The notes beneath the pieces are model-generated. The model searched no databases, was not told the origin of the DNA, and worked only from the letters and a program-made list of their open reading frames with translations. The position numbers and the translations under genes were made by a program. This document shows, piece after piece, positions 25,927 to 37,130 of a stretch of 64,000 nt of DNA; within the stretch, counting starts at the first letter, position 1; each line of letters begins with the position of its first letter. This DNA is from RDYJ01 sp034931405 (GTDB lineage Bacteria > Cyanobacteriota > Cyanobacteriia > Cyanobacteriales > Nostocaceae), in contig NZ_JAYGHA010000012.1 of assembly GCF_034931405.1 (NCBI RefSeq), forward strand, positions 62,001 to 126,000. The letters run 5' to 3'.

Positions 25927-28900
25927 TTAACCAACAGGGGTAATCGAAAAATTGAATTTAATAATTATGTCATTGTAATCCAAATCACCACCACCAGGTA
26001 AATCTTCAAAACCAAAAGTGTTATCTCCCAACAAACGAATGTGGTCTACTCCATCAGAATTTACTCCCAAGTAAGGGAAATAAACTTGGGGATCATTGCT
26101 AGTGTTACTATCAGTTAACTGGGATAAACTTCCATTGACAATGATCATCGGCGCAAATATTGAACCACCTGCAATTATGGCGCTGTCTGTAAATTTACCT
26201 TGGTTAGCAACAGCAAATTTGATGGCTTCACCACTATCCACATCTGTAAGCAGATTGTTGATTGCAGCTTGCAAATAATTTGTTCGATTAGCAGCGGTGG
26301 CTTGTAAACCGCCAATTTCTCCTTGAGCAGTATCGACTTTATAAAAGTAGACTTCGTTATTAAATGCTGCTTCTCGGAAAACAGAAAAATCTGCTCTCAC
26401 CGTACCTGTTATACCTGTTAAATCAATTAATTCTGCTTGGTTATCCCCTTGGTATTTTGTACCTATAGTTGATAATTCTTCAGTAGATTCAATCTTCACT
26501 ACTAAAGAATTAAATTCTGTAATAGTGCTACTTTCCTTCCAAGAAAGAGTAAAACTACCCTCTTCTTGAGTAACTATTTGGGTTGAAGATTCAGCAAAGA
26601 CAATGTTTGTAGTTGAAATATTTCCAGCCCGGAAACCATCAATTGTACCCTCTCTGACTAAAAAGAATTGCAAGTGACTACCAGAATTAAATCCTAGTAA
26701 GCGTGTCAGACTGTTAGTGTCAATTTCAGTTTTAAACAGATCAGGAAGATTAGCAAGAGTCGAGAAAATGCTTTTACCTTGGAGTCTGGCTCGTTCTAAA
26801 GCTGCTTCGTTGTAACCTTGTTCTCCAGGTTTAATACCCTCAATGCTACCGTCTTCGTCATCAACAGCAAATACACCAAGTTCATTAACAACACTAGAAC
26901 TACTAGAAATGAGAGTGGCTTTGAGTCTTACAGATTCACTAATACCTTTGATGGTAAAGATGTTGTTGTTATTAATAGAAGCTAGTGGAATATCATCATC
27001 ATTGATAGTTCCCTTAGCTACGCCGTTAGTAGAACTGATAGTAGCTCCATTTGCAGCACTACTCAAGTTGACTGTGAAAGTTTCATTTTCTTCCACCCGG
27101 AAATCTTCTGCTGTTTCAACTGTAAAGGTTTTCTCTGTTTCTCCTACAGCAAAGGTGAGAGTTTCAGTTTTTGGTGTAAAGTCGTTTTCACTAGCTGTAT
27201 CGCTAACATTAATGGCTGTCGCCAAAGTTACTGCTTGTGCTGTTTGGGTATCCCCTGTCCGCGTAACGGTAAAAGTGAGCGCATTACCTTCAGTTGCTTC
27301 AGCATCTGCGATCGCAAATACANNNNNNNNNNNNNNNNNNNNNNNNNNNNNNNNNNNNNNNNNNNNNNNNNNNNNNNNNNNNNNNNNNNNNNNNNNNNNN
27401 NNNNNNNNNNNNNNNNNNNNNNNNNNNNNNNNNNNNNNNNNNNNNNNNNNNNNNNNNNNNNNNNNNNNNNNNNNNNNNNNNNNNNNNNNNNNNNNNNNNN
27501 NNNNNNNNNNNNNNNNNNNNNNNNNNNNNNNNNNNNNNNNNNNNNNNNNNNNNNNNNNNNNNNNNNNNNNNNNNNNNNNNNNNNNNNNNNNNNNNNNNNN
27601 NNNNNNNNNNNNNNNNNNNNNNNNNNNNNNNNNNNNNNNNNNNNNNNNNNNNNNNNNNNNNNNNNNNNNNNNNNNNNNNNNNNNNNNNNNNNNNNNNNNN
27701 NNNNNNNNNNNNNNNNNNNNNNNNNNNNNNNNNNNNNNNNNNNNNNNNNNNNNNNNNNNNNNNNNNNNNNNNNNNNNNNNNNNNNNNNNNNNNNNNNNNN
27801 NNNNNNNNNNNNNNNNNNNNNNNNNNNNNNNNNNNNNNNNNNNNNNNNNNNNNNNNNNNNNNNNNNNNNNNNNNNNNNNNNNNNNNNNNNNNNGGGGCTG
27901 GATCATCATTGGTGATAGTTCCTTGAACTGTACTGTTGGTGTCACTAATAACTGCACCAGCTGTAGCATTACTCAAGGCGACTGTGAAAGTCTCATCACC
28001 TTCAAACAAAGCATCTTGAGTTGTGACAACTGTAAAAGTTTTTTCAGTTTCACCCTGAGAAAAGGTGAGAGTTTGAGTATTTGCAGTGAAGTCACTAGCA
28101 CTAGCTGTATTTCCTGCACCAATAGATGTAGATACAGTTACGCTTTGAGGAGTCAGGTTATCTCTAGAACGAGTAACAGTAAAGACGATCGCATTTCCTT
28201 CTTCAGCTTCAGCTGCAACTACGCTAAATTCAGCAGGTGTATCATCATCAGTAATCGTTCCTTTGGCTGTACCATTCGTATTACTGATAATTGCACCATC
28301 TGTAGCATTGCTCAAGGTGACAGTGAAAGTCTCATCATCTTCCACTACAGCATCCTGAGTTGTGACAACTGTAAAAGTTTTCTCAGTTTCACCAGTTGCA
28401 AAAGTCAGAGTTTGAGTATTTGCAGTGAAGTCAGTATCACTAGCTGTATCACCAGCAGCAATAGATGTGGCTACATTTACACTTTGAGCAGCTTGAGCAT
28501 CTCCTGTGCGGGTGATGGTAAAAGTAAGATCACTTCCTTCTAGTGCTTGAGCAGATGCAATAGTAAATACAGGGGCTGGATCATCATTGGTGATAGTTCC
28601 CACTGCTGTACCATTGGTGTCACTAATAACTGCACCAGCTGTAGCATTACTCAAGGCGACTGTGAAAGTCTCATCACCTTCAAATAAAGCATCTTCAGTT
28701 GTGACAACTGTAAAAGTTTTCTCAGTTTCACCAGTTGCAAAAGTCAAGGTTTGAGTATTTGCAGTGAAGTCACTAGCACTAGCTGTATCACCAGCAGCAA
28801 TAGATGTGGCTACAGTTACGCTTTGAGCAGCTTGAGCATCTCCTGTGCGAGTGATAGTGAAAGTAAGATCACTTCCCTCTAGTGCTTGAGCAGCAGTGAT

Positions 28901-30031
28901 ACTAAATACAGGGGCTGGATCATCATTGGTGATAGTTCCTTGGGCTGTACCAGCAATAGAACTGATAATTGATCCATTAGTAGGATTACTTAAGGTAAGA
29001 GTGAAAGTCTCATTACCTTCAAACAAAGCATCTTGAGTAGTTTGAACTGTAAAGGTTTTGTGGGTTTCACCCTGAGAAAAGGTGAGAGTTTGAGTATTTG
29101 CGGTGAAGTCATTAGCACTAGCTGTATTTCCTGCACCAATAGATGTAGATACAGTCACTGTTTGGTCAACTAAAATATCACCAGTGCGAGTAATGGTGAA
29201 AGTAATAGCATTACCTTCAACTGCTGAAGCGTTAGCAATCGAGAAAACGGGAATTATAAAGCCGAAGTCGTTGGGTGTGAGAGTGTCTTTATTAACATTT
29301 CTTAAAATGCCAAACTCTTTTTCAGAACCATCGATCAGAGCTTTGACAATTGTATCAGCCCCAACTTGCTCTAGGATGATATCTTCAAAACTTTGGACTT
29401 GTATGATGCCAGCAATGATAACTTTATCTACACCGGTCGTAAAATCTAATACTTCTGCTGGTACATCTGGGATAGAGCCGTTACCAAAATAAAATAGGTC
29501 TATTCCATCACCGCCGGTCATTTGAGTACCTTGTTTACCAGCAAATAGCGAATCGTTACCAGCATCACCAAATAAGCGATCGCTCGCCAATAACCCAATC
29601 AGAATATCATCGCCTTCACCACCCTCAAGGGTATTATTTCCATCACCACCTTGAACTACTAATTTATCATTGCCAATACCGCCATTGAGGATGTTAAGAC
29701 TACCTTCTATGACATAAAGCTCATCATCTCCAGCACCACCAGCTAGTGTATTATTATTTCCTTCAACTACAACCAGGAGATCGTCGTCTTCTCCTCCATC
29801 AAGACTGTTATTACCGGAAATACCTACAGCAAATAAGTTATCTTTGCCAACACCACCGATCAGGATATCGTCATGGTTGGCAAAAAGTTCATCGTTACCA
29901 GCACCACCATCAAGGGTGTTATTTCCATTACCACCAACTGCATCTAGGATATCGTCTCCTTCCAAGCCAAAGACTTCATCACCTTGTTGGGCAAACAATT
30001 CATCGTTATCAGGAGTACCGTTAATAATCAT
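25927..30031 (-). CDS. Secreted-type RTX/Calx-beta repeat protein with C-terminal DUF4114 (interrupted by an assembly gap)
   Basis: One gene split by the N run at 27323-27893. The likely start is ATG 30031 (MIINGTPDNDELF); a further 29 codons upstream are in frame. Residues ~1-210 are RTX-type calcium-binding repeats (GGAGNDELFANHDD, GDGNNTLEGGEGDD). At least five Calx-beta domains of exactly 113 residues follow (e.g. LTFTITRTGDAQAAQSVTVA, ETFTVALSNAT). The C-terminal part ends in a DUF4114-like motif (HIRLLGDNTFGFEDLPGGGD, then DYNDIIIKF). It is a large extracellular adhesin-like or matrix protein. The flanks of the gap join in frame at a repeat boundary. It has no N-terminal signal peptide. 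An AGGTTAAG Pho-like octamer lies 185 bases upstream. Confidence 0.8.
26984..29249 (-). repeat. Tandem 339-bp Calx-beta coding repeats
   Basis: Five visible units of exactly 339 bp: 26984-27322, then after the N gap 27894-28232, 28233-28571, 28572-28910 and 28911-29249. Units share long identical stretches, such as GGGGCTGGATCATCATTGG at three unit starts. This explains why the assembly broke here. Confidence 0.9.
27323..27893. other. Assembly gap (571 N) inside the Calx-beta repeats
   Basis: The N run begins and ends exactly at repeat boundaries and its length is neither a multiple of 3 nor of 339, so it must be an estimate. The true length should be a whole number of 339-bp units. Confidence 0.9.
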
Positions 30032-30215
30032 GATTGTGTTTTTAGCTAAGTGGTTTTTCAATAAATACAGATAATACAAGACTCGGAAATTTTTTTCACG
30101 GTTCTGTATACCTAACAAGATATATTAAACCATAATGTATATTTTTGTTTCCAAGTAATAGTGAAATCAAGCCTGACAAAAATAGCCTCAACTTATTGAT
30201 TTATAAGTTTTTATC

Positions 30216-30223
30216 AGGTTAAG
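30216..30223 (-). promoter_or_regulatory. Candidate Pho box upstream of the Calx-beta gene
   Basis: AGGTTAAG on the plus strand is CTTAACCT in gene sense, a full match to the cyanobacterial Pho-box octamer (PyTTAAPyPyT/A). The partner repeats 11 bp away are weak (AAGTTTTT upstream, a shifted TTAA downstream), so it is less convincing than the boxes of the phosphatase genes. The rest of 30119-30440 shows nothing else I can name. Confidence 0.4.
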
Positions 30224-30440
30224 ACTACTTAATTTTGTCCTGAATATTGATAATATACATCTCATTAATTGATTAATCAATTATTATTGAAAGTTTATTA
30301 AGAAATTAAGAATTGATTTACCATCTTGGCAATTCAATCTGTATGCAGTTCTTGAAAACGATAAATATGATCCATACAATAGGATTTTTTAATTCTTTTT
30401 CATGTTGATTTAATTTTTTTATGAGATGGGAAAACATCAA

Positions 30441-30484
30441 AGGGAAAAGGAAAACAGGGTCATTGTTCCCTGTATCCTTTCCCT
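30441..30484 (-). terminator. Terminator of the choice-of-anchor/phytase-esterase gene
   Basis: AGGGAAAAGG pairs with CCTTTCCCT and the inner ACAGGG with CCCTGT, giving a long two-part stem just beyond the stop codon at 30500. Confidence 0.75.
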
Positions 30485-30499
30485 ATTAGATCAAGCTAT

Positions 30500-33400
30500 T
30501 TACATGAAAGCAAAATTAGCAGCCGTCAAGCTAGTGGTATCAATTCCGTTTAGCATGGCAATAGTTGTACTACCCACCATAATGCTATTACCACTGAGAG
30601 TTAAATCAGTGAAGTCAAAACCAGCACCTTGACCGGCAATACCTAAAACATCAGTACCCATTTCAAAGTCAAGGATGGTGTTAGCAGCACTTGGTAGATC
30701 GCCAGTGAGTATCCAGAATTGGTCAGCACCTGCACCACCAGCAAGAATATTACCGCCACCTTCTTGAACGTAGAATTGATCATCACCATCACCACCTAAA
30801 GCGCGACCATCTGCACCCAGGTAGAAGATGTCATTTCCTGTACCACCAGAGAGACGGTATCCAGTAGCATCTGTTGCGTCTAGTTCATCATCTCCGCTAC
30901 CACCAAAAGAGCGATCGCCATCTCCCACATAGATAATATCAGTGCCACTACCTGTAAAGATGCGATTGTTACCTGCTTGGCTACCACCAAAGGGAACATC
31001 TACCTCATCGTTTCCAGCACCTGTGAATACTATATTATTCACGCCATCAAAGTCAACTCCAGCTATCAGGATATCTGCACCGGGTGTACCTGTAACCAAT
31101 ACATTACTCGACTCAGGTACAGAAATTGACCTAGAACTGAAATTATCAAATGTGGAATCGTTATTATCATTCCCCAAAGGAAAGCCTGCTGTGCTAATAT
31201 CTGCTACCAGAGCAGAAAAACCACTAACTAGAGGATTATCTGTATCTGTGGCCATGAGGGTATAAAGCTCATTTGTCCCTGAAGCATCAAAATAACGACT
31301 GGTGAGTTTATTGCCAATAACTTCTAACTCAACAAAATAAGCCTGGTCCAATGACGGTAAAATATTCTCAGCACTAGCTAGAACAGTTGCTTGCTGTCCA
31401 ACCACCTTACTCAATAGCAGTCTATTTGCACTAAAATCAATTGCAGCAACATAGGAACTACCAGTAGATGGTTTTACCCTAGCCATTACACCTATCTGAT
31501 CATTACTATCACCTGCTGGGTTGAACAGTGCAGAGACTTTAACATCTTCAAAAACCTCATTTGTAACATTGAAAACGCTGGTAGCAAACCCACCATCTGA
31601 TGCTAATAGTTCATTCTTTAATCGCAGGATATTATTACCATCAAGGGACTCAATAATGGGATCAAAGACAACTCTAGTTGGTGGGTTGCTTGGGATGAAA
31701 CCAACTGCAACAATTGAGGTTGGTAAAGGACTTTCAAAATTGAAAGAGAAAAAGCCCACATTTGCTACTGGCAGACTATTTGGTAAATCAATAATACCCA
31801 GTTTTACAGGAGTAGGTCCAGCAACACCAAAATCATTATCATTAATCAACGCTAAGGTATTAGGTGAAACTAACGCTAAACCCTCTAATTTCTCAACTCC
31901 TGTATAACCGATTTCTGCTGCATTCACAATTAAACTCTTGCTAACAGAAGTAATACCAGCAGCAGTTAACTCAGTCAGGGTTAGTTGTTCAATTGTCTTA
32001 TCTGCTGGCAAAGTAAAGTTAGCAGGATTATGGATATTAGTAGCGGTTGCTAAATCAATTTGATAGATAAGTTTATTGGAAGTATTATCACTTCTATCAT
32101 CTCTTTCAACAACTGCAAATTTTCCATTTCCTAAAGAAACAGCATCACCGATTTTATCTGTTCTAGAATTACCTGTGCCTGTAATATCATCTAAAAGATA
32201 GAGATATTCACCAGTTACAGTTTTAGAAACAACATCAAATTCTAGAATTCGCAAATTACGGGAATTTCTAGAAGTTGCATCATTAGTAACATCAGGATTA
32301 TCAATTGCACTTTGAATAAAAGCATAAAGCTTATTACCTTCTAGTGCTACAGCTTCAAAACCCCGGTTATTTCGACGTTGTGCGTAAACTGCTGGTAATA
32401 CTTCAGTTCCAAAAGTTCCTGCGGTTTGATCTGGGTCTGTTGCAGTTGCTGTTCCTTGGGGAATGAAACGATCAAGTAATTTACCATTCACATCAAAATG
32501 ATAAATTGCGGGACGGTATTCATCCACCATCCAATAGTCGCCATTTGGTGCAATAACGATACCTTCTAAATCAGCACCCAAGGTATCATTAGGTAAAACT
32601 TGACCATTTAAATCCACACCAATTTCATCAGTGTAAGCTGTTCCACCTGCTCCAGCTTGCAAATTAGGAAGTCCTGTTAATGGGGTTGTACCATCTTCAC
32701 GAAATAACCCAGTTCTGTTCGTGATGGTGATTTCATCAGTAGTTTGATTCAGTTCAAAACTGACTATTTCTGGTTGGAAATCAGGTAATAAAAATGGTCT
32801 ATTTTGACCTGTGGGTTCTCCATTAGGACCTCTATCAGTATGGGTAACAAATTGCAGATTACCATTTGTTGCTAATCCCTGGAAATACAAACCGGAAAAA
32901 CCACCTAAAAAGATATCATCCCCAGCAGAAGTTGTTCCTAATAAGGGTAGGTCTTGAAATTCATAAGTAGTTAACTGCGGTGCTGGATTGATTTCATAAA
33001 AACTAGCAGTGTTACTAACTTCATGAGAAACTGCTAGTAAAGGTTTACCATTAGGACTATCTTCACCAGCAATGAATTTTAACCCTTCAGGACTGATATC
33101 ACCTTCATTTCTAATATACTGAATAAACTCAGGTGCAGTCGGGTCACTGAGGTTATAAACCATCACCCCACCACCAGCGCGTTCTAAACCAATAAAACCG
33201 TAGGGTATACCATCAATAACACCAACAGCTACACTTTCTGGTTCAGGTCCTTTATTATCGGAACGAGTATCAACATCGTCAGGAGAACCATTATTAGCAT
33301 TGAAAAGAGAGGGAGCTTTTGCGGCTGTAATTCTTTCAAGTTGGTCGCCACTATCAAATACTAAATTACCTTGGCCATCCCAAATTGAGAAAGAACGAGC

Positions 33401-34513
33401 GCCGTAAGCATAAAGTTTATCAAAATCTCCGTCTCCGTCTGTATCTCCCAGGGTATTGGTAATGAGCAAACGACCTAAATTAGCATCAGCTTGTAATTCA
33501 GCCGCATTAGGAAAAGCTGTTGGATCTAAGATGATATCTTTAATCCTTGTTTCTTCATTGAAAATATCACCTTCTTCATCATTAGGTGCAGGTAAAACAT
33601 TATCACCTGTGGGACGGATACGAGCATCTCCTTCATTAGCGGTGATGTAATAGGTTACGCCACCAACTTGAAAAGAGCTAATAGCATCGGGTTGGTACAT
33701 TCCAAAAACAGGCCTGTTTTCGATATTAATACCACCGTCTCTATCACTGGCATCTAAACCATTTCCAGGTAAACTATGGTCTTTGAAACCTAAAGGTAAA
33801 ACACTGCTAATAGTGCCATTAGCGATATCAAGAACGGCAATAGCATTATTATCTTGTAAAGTTATCACAGCAGTTTGATTATCAGGAGAAACTGCAATAT
33901 ACTCTGGTTCTAAATCTTGAGCTACTGTAGCATTCAGCCCAAAAATTCTCACTCCTGCTGCTTTTAATGTTGCTTCCTGTCCATTAAATGCTGTAAAATC
34001 AGCAGTCGTGACATTGCTATCATTTAAAGTTGCAATATCTCCAGAAACATCAATAATACTCACTGAACCTTCTGGATCAACAGTATAATCTTCGTTTGGT
34101 TCTCCTTCATTAGCAACAAGTAATTTGCTGCCATCAGGAGTGAAAGTGATCATGTCAGGTAAAGCACCAACTGTCACTTCGGAAATTTTAGCGAGAGTAA
34201 CTGCATCGTAAAAAACAACTTTACCAGGATCGGTACTTGTATTGGCAGAAATAGCAACAGCAACAATACTATTTTCAGAACCTGTTCCTTTTCTAACCGC
34301 TACACTTTGAATTCCTGCACCTAAGCTAGAAAGATCAATTTCATTAATCTGTATAGGTTGAGTGGGATCAGCAGCATCAACTACTTGCAGAACAGGTTTA
34401 CCTTCAAATTCTCCAGTTACAAACAGGCGTTGAGATTTGGGGTCAAAATCAGAAATTTCCGCGCCGTTTAAGCTAACAGTGCCGATGTGATTGAGTTGAA
34501 TTGAATTTGTCAT
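30500..34513 (-). CDS. Choice-of-anchor-I / phytase-esterase-like protein with shared C-terminal calcium-binding module
   Basis: A 1337-residue extracellular-type protein. Residues ~1-505 form a propeller-like choice-of-anchor-I domain (VTVGALPDMITFTPDGSKLL, VANEGEPNEDYTVDPEGSVS). Residues ~508-885 match the esterase-like domain found in phytases (GFSGLYFQGLATNGNLQFVT, HTDRGPNGEPTG, GADLEGIVIAPNGDYWMVDE). A LamG-like sandwich (~910-1130) follows. The last ~200 residues are the calcium-binding-type module shared with four neighbours. No N-terminal signal peptide is seen, so C-terminal (type I) secretion is likely. It probably hydrolyses phosphoesters outside the cell; activity is inferred from family and neighbours. 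Candidate Pho boxes lie upstream and a terminator downstream. Confidence 0.8.
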   Translation of the reverse strand: MTNSIQLNHIGTVSLNGAEISDFDPKSQRLFVTGEFEGKPVLQVVDAADPTQPIQINEIDLSSLGAGIQSVAVRKGTGSENSIVAVAISANTSTDPGKVVFYDAVTLAKISEVTVGALPDMITFTPDGSKLLVANEGEPNEDYTVDPEGSVSIIDVSGDIATLNDSNVTTADFTAFNGQEATLKAAGVRIFGLNATVAQDLEPEYIAVSPDNQTAVITLQDNNAIAVLDIANGTISSVLPLGFKDHSLPGNGLDASDRDGGINIENRPVFGMYQPDAISSFQVGGVTYYITANEGDARIRPTGDNVLPAPNDEEGDIFNEETRIKDIILDPTAFPNAAELQADANLGRLLITNTLGDTDGDGDFDKLYAYGARSFSIWDGQGNLVFDSGDQLERITAAKAPSLFNANNGSPDDVDTRSDNKGPEPESVAVGVIDGIPYGFIGLERAGGGVMVYNLSDPTAPEFIQYIRNEGDISPEGLKFIAGEDSPNGKPLLAVSHEVSNTASFYEINPAPQLTTYEFQDLPLLGTTSAGDDIFLGGFSGLYFQGLATNGNLQFVTHTDRGPNGEPTGQNRPFLLPDFQPEIVSFELNQTTDEITITNRTGLFREDGTTPLTGLPNLQAGAGGTAYTDEIGVDLNGQVLPNDTLGADLEGIVIAPNGDYWMVDEYRPAIYHFDVNGKLLDRFIPQGTATATDPDQTAGTFGTEVLPAVYAQRRNNRGFEAVALEGNKLYAFIQSAIDNPDVTNDATSRNSRNLRILEFDVVSKTVTGEYLYLLDDITGTGNSRTDKIGDAVSLGNGKFAVVERDDRSDNTSNKLIYQIDLATATNIHNPANFTLPADKTIEQLTLTELTAAGITSVSKSLIVNAAEIGYTGVEKLEGLALVSPNTLALINDNDFGVAGPTPVKLGIIDLPNSLPVANVGFFSFNFESPLPTSIVAVGFIPSNPPTRVVFDPIIESLDGNNILRLKNELLASDGGFATSVFNVTNEVFEDVKVSALFNPAGDSNDQIGVMARVKPSTGSSYVAAIDFSANRLLLSKVVGQQATVLASAENILPSLDQAYFVELEVIGNKLTSRYFDASGTNELYTLMATDTDNPLVSGFSALVADISTAGFPLGNDNNDSTFDNFSSRSISVPESSNVLVTGTPGADILIAGVDFDGVNNIVFTGAGNDEVDVPFGGSQAGNNRIFTGSGTDIIYVGDGDRSFGGSGDDELDATDATGYRLSGGTGNDIFYLGADGRALGGDGDDQFYVQEGGGNILAGGAGADQFWILTGDLPSAANTILDFEMGTDVLGIAGQGAGFDFTDLTLSGNSIMVGSTTIAMLNGIDTTSLTAANFAFM

Positions 34514-34626
34514 TTTTATATTTGTAATTAGAGTTTGATGATTAGTTTGTAGTGAGAACTTTAGTCCTCTGCTAATTTTGATACCAGAGTTTTTATCCTG
34601 ACTACCAACAAAACGTTACCCTAGTA

Positions 34627-34656
34627 AAGTTAAGAAATAAATAACAAAAGATTAAG
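34627..34656 (-). promoter_or_regulatory. Candidate Pho box pair upstream of the choice-of-anchor gene
   Basis: AAGTTAAG (34627-34634) and AGATTAAG (34649-34656) both match (A/T)RRTTAAR, the complement of the Pho octamer, and lie 22 bp (two 11-bp turns) apart. They are ~115-140 bases upstream of the start, in gene sense. Confidence 0.5.
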
Positions 34657-34756
34657 GAATAAGTTATTAATGAAATTTGATACCAAATTTTTAAAATATC
34701 TATCGTAGAATTTAATTCTTTGCATAAGACATTTTTATAAAATCCAATCCTTAAAA

Positions 34757-34786
34757 TGGGAGAGTTAAGAAAACCATACTCTCCCA
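34757..34786 (-). terminator. Terminator of the phoA-like gene
   Basis: TGGGAGAG (34757-34764) pairs with CTCTCCCA (34779-34786), and TTTTAAGG follows on the minus strand. It lies 20 bases past the stop codon. A near-identical element ends the phytase-fusion gene. Confidence 0.75.
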
Positions 34787-34805
34787 ATTTGCCTAAACTA
34801 ATTGA

Positions 34806-37130
34806 CTAAACAAAAGCAAAATTAGCAGCAGTCAAACTAGTGGTATTAACTCCATTCAACATAGCCACGGTTGTTGCACCGATCATAATACTATTACCAC
34901 TCAAAGTTAAGTCAGCAAAATCAAAACCTGCACCTTGACCGGAAATACCTAAGACATCAGTACCCATTTCAAAGTCAACAATAGTATTAGCAGCAGTTGG
35001 TAAATCACCAGTAACTATCCAGAATTGGTCAGCACCTGCACCACCAGAAAGCAAGTTACCACCAGCTTCTTGAACGAAGAACCTATCATCACCATCACCA
35101 CCTAAAGCGCGGTCATCTGCACCCAGGTAGAAAATATCATTGCCAGCACCACCAGACATCCGATTACCACCTTGAGCATCGGTAGCATCAAATTCATCAT
35201 TACCTTCGCTACCAAACACGCGATCGCGGCGACTAACGTAGATAATATCATCACCACTACCAGCATTAACACGGTTGCGGCGAGCATCACTATTGAATGC
35301 AAAATCTATCTCGTCGTTACCTGCACCTGTAAAGATAGTGTCTTGAACGCCATCTATATCTATAGTTGCAATCAAGGTGTCACTGGCGGATGTTCCAGAA
35401 ACCAGTTCTTTCTGAGCTTGTTCTGTAACCGCTGCAAACATAGCCTGATAAATGTGGGTTTGATCTCCCAAACCTTCAATACCAGGAATATCATAACCGT
35501 AAGCTTCAAATCCTTGACCAACCAAACCATCTAAGACTTCAGAACCAGCACCTTGGTAATAAACGGGAACTGGGCGGTTAGTGTGAGTACCCCAACCATA
35601 TTTAGTGGTTTCAGGTGTAGAACCCCAAAAATGACCAGATTCGGCAACGGTATCTATATCTGTAAGAGCTTCAGCACCTTGAGTCCGCAATAATTCGGGG
35701 AAGTCGGAGTTGAGGGTTAAATAGTGATCGTGGTCAGCAGTAACAACTAGTAAGTTTTCTTCCCAACCACCATTAGCTGCGATCCAGTCCATTACTGACT
35801 GCACGGATTTATCAAAATCCAACATAGTACCGATCATGTTATCTATGTTGTCATCATGGGCTGACCAGTCAACGTCACCCGCTTCAACCATCAACCAGAA
35901 ACCGTCTTTGTCTTTTTCCAGAACGGTCAATGCTGCTTTGGTGAGGTCGTTAAGCGTGGGGTTTTCGTTAATTTCACGAGCAATAAATGACTCGTTTGTT
36001 TCACCGGGTAACAGTGGACGTTCTGTATCTGGGTTTAGCCCTTGGCTGGAGAATACACTAAACATCTCTAGACCAGTGGTGCTATAGTCTCCATCAGTAG
36101 AACTGACGGGTAAGTTGCCATTTTGACCTCTAGCACCGTAGACACCAAGTAGTCTATCGCCCTTTTCTGGATCGAGTTGAGATGCTGTATCGGCTAAAAC
36201 TTGTGCTGCATTGGGACCACGCTCTAAAAATGTGTAACCGTAGATGTTATCTGTGGGGTTATTTTTGAGTTCTGCGTAAGTCTCCTCAGACATATACAAA
36301 TGATCGCTGGGAGGTTCTACCTCTGGGGGTAAGGGATCATTAACATTAGATAGGGGATGACCACCACCCAAGAGAACTGTGGGTTTATAAATACCTAGCT
36401 CTTGCTGAAGAATTGTATCAATAACACCAAATTCGTCAAACTTGTTCCGATTGTTGACGTTAGCAGCAGCAGCACCAGGGGTTGCGTGATCAATGGGTAC
36501 TGAAGATACTAAACCAGTTGATTTGCCTTCTTGGGTGGCTTGAGAAAGAATACTTTCTACAGGTTTCTCGAAAATATCTACACCAATAGCACCGTTATAA
36601 CTCTTGACTCCGGTGTAAAGTGTGGTAGCAGTGTTTGCCGAATCGGGATAGCTGTACTTGATGTACTCTTTGTCAAAACCAGCTTCAGGAGTACCACCAT
36701 AGTAGGCAGCATCCCAAGGTAAAGAACCGCCTCGAACGGGATCATAACCAACAAGGTTTCCAACTGCACCTTCGCTAACTTTCGCGCCACCATTAGGTGT
36801 AGTTCCAGGATTGAAGGTGGGATCAAATGCAAAACCTTCACGTACAGGAGCAGTTCCTGTTGGTGTATTGATGGTTTGGTTAGAATCGTTCAGGGCTGTA
36901 TTTGATACGTTAAACGTGCCATTAGTACCCGCAATTGTTGTTCCGTAGGTTGTGACTAACCCATATCCTGATAGGTTTTGGAAACTTAAACCTGTTCCTT
37001 TTCCTTCTGTATAAAAATCAGCGAGTGTAGTACCTGTATTTCCTGCTTGGATTTCTTTGTAGATAGCAGCAGCACGAGCCATTTCCCAGCCCATACCGTC
37101 GCCGATCATGATAATAGTATTCTTAGCCAT
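34806..37130 (-). CDS. phoA: Alkaline phosphatase (PhoA superfamily) with shared C-terminal calcium-binding module
   Basis: Extracellular phosphomonoesterase, 774 residues from ATG 37130 (MAKNTIIMIGDGMGWEMARA); an in-frame start 33 bases upstream is less likely because the family begins at this motif. The active-site Ser is in YPDSANTATTLYTGVKSYNG. Metal ligands are in DHATPGAAAANV, LMVEAGDVDWSAHDDNIDNM, VTADHDHYLTL and the late GWGTHTNRPVPVYY. The catalytic part covers residues 1-~570. The last ~200 residues are the RTX-like module (FTGAGNDEIDFAFNS, GGAGNDIFYLGADDRALGGD). There is no signal peptide, which supports C-terminal export. Two perfect Pho octamers lie upstream. The symbol is by superfamily, not orthology. 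Confidence 0.9.
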   Translation of the reverse strand: MAKNTIIMIGDGMGWEMARAAAIYKEIQAGNTGTTLADFYTEGKGTGLSFQNLSGYGLVTTYGTTIAGTNGTFNVSNTALNDSNQTINTPTGTAPVREGFAFDPTFNPGTTPNGGAKVSEGAVGNLVGYDPVRGGSLPWDAAYYGGTPEAGFDKEYIKYSYPDSANTATTLYTGVKSYNGAIGVDIFEKPVESILSQATQEGKSTGLVSSVPIDHATPGAAAANVNNRNKFDEFGVIDTILQQELGIYKPTVLLGGGHPLSNVNDPLPPEVEPPSDHLYMSEETYAELKNNPTDNIYGYTFLERGPNAAQVLADTASQLDPEKGDRLLGVYGARGQNGNLPVSSTDGDYSTTGLEMFSVFSSQGLNPDTERPLLPGETNESFIAREINENPTLNDLTKAALTVLEKDKDGFWLMVEAGDVDWSAHDDNIDNMIGTMLDFDKSVQSVMDWIAANGGWEENLLVVTADHDHYLTLNSDFPELLRTQGAEALTDIDTVAESGHFWGSTPETTKYGWGTHTNRPVPVYYQGAGSEVLDGLVGQGFEAYGYDIPGIEGLGDQTHIYQAMFAAVTEQAQKELVSGTSASDTLIATIDIDGVQDTIFTGAGNDEIDFAFNSDARRNRVNAGSGDDIIYVSRRDRVFGSEGNDEFDATDAQGGNRMSGGAGNDIFYLGADDRALGGDGDDRFFVQEAGGNLLSGGAGADQFWIVTGDLPTAANTIVDFEMGTDVLGISGQGAGFDFADLTLSGNSIMIGATTVAMLNGVNTTSLTAANFAFV

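Noticed and set aside
26843..28543. A 566-codon plus-strand frame across the Calx-beta region
   Set aside because: It is antisense to the Calx-beta repeats, a third of it is N, and its Ser/Val-rich product is what the complement of Thr/Ala/Gly-rich repeats gives.
26984..29249. CRISPR-like array
   Set aside because: The repeat is regular but each unit is 339 bp of coding sequence with no unique spacers.
25927..30118. Two separate overlapping genes, or a frameshift, in the Calx-beta region
   Set aside because: The frame change comes only from the 571-base N run. The flanks join in frame at a repeat border, so one gene is the simpler reading.
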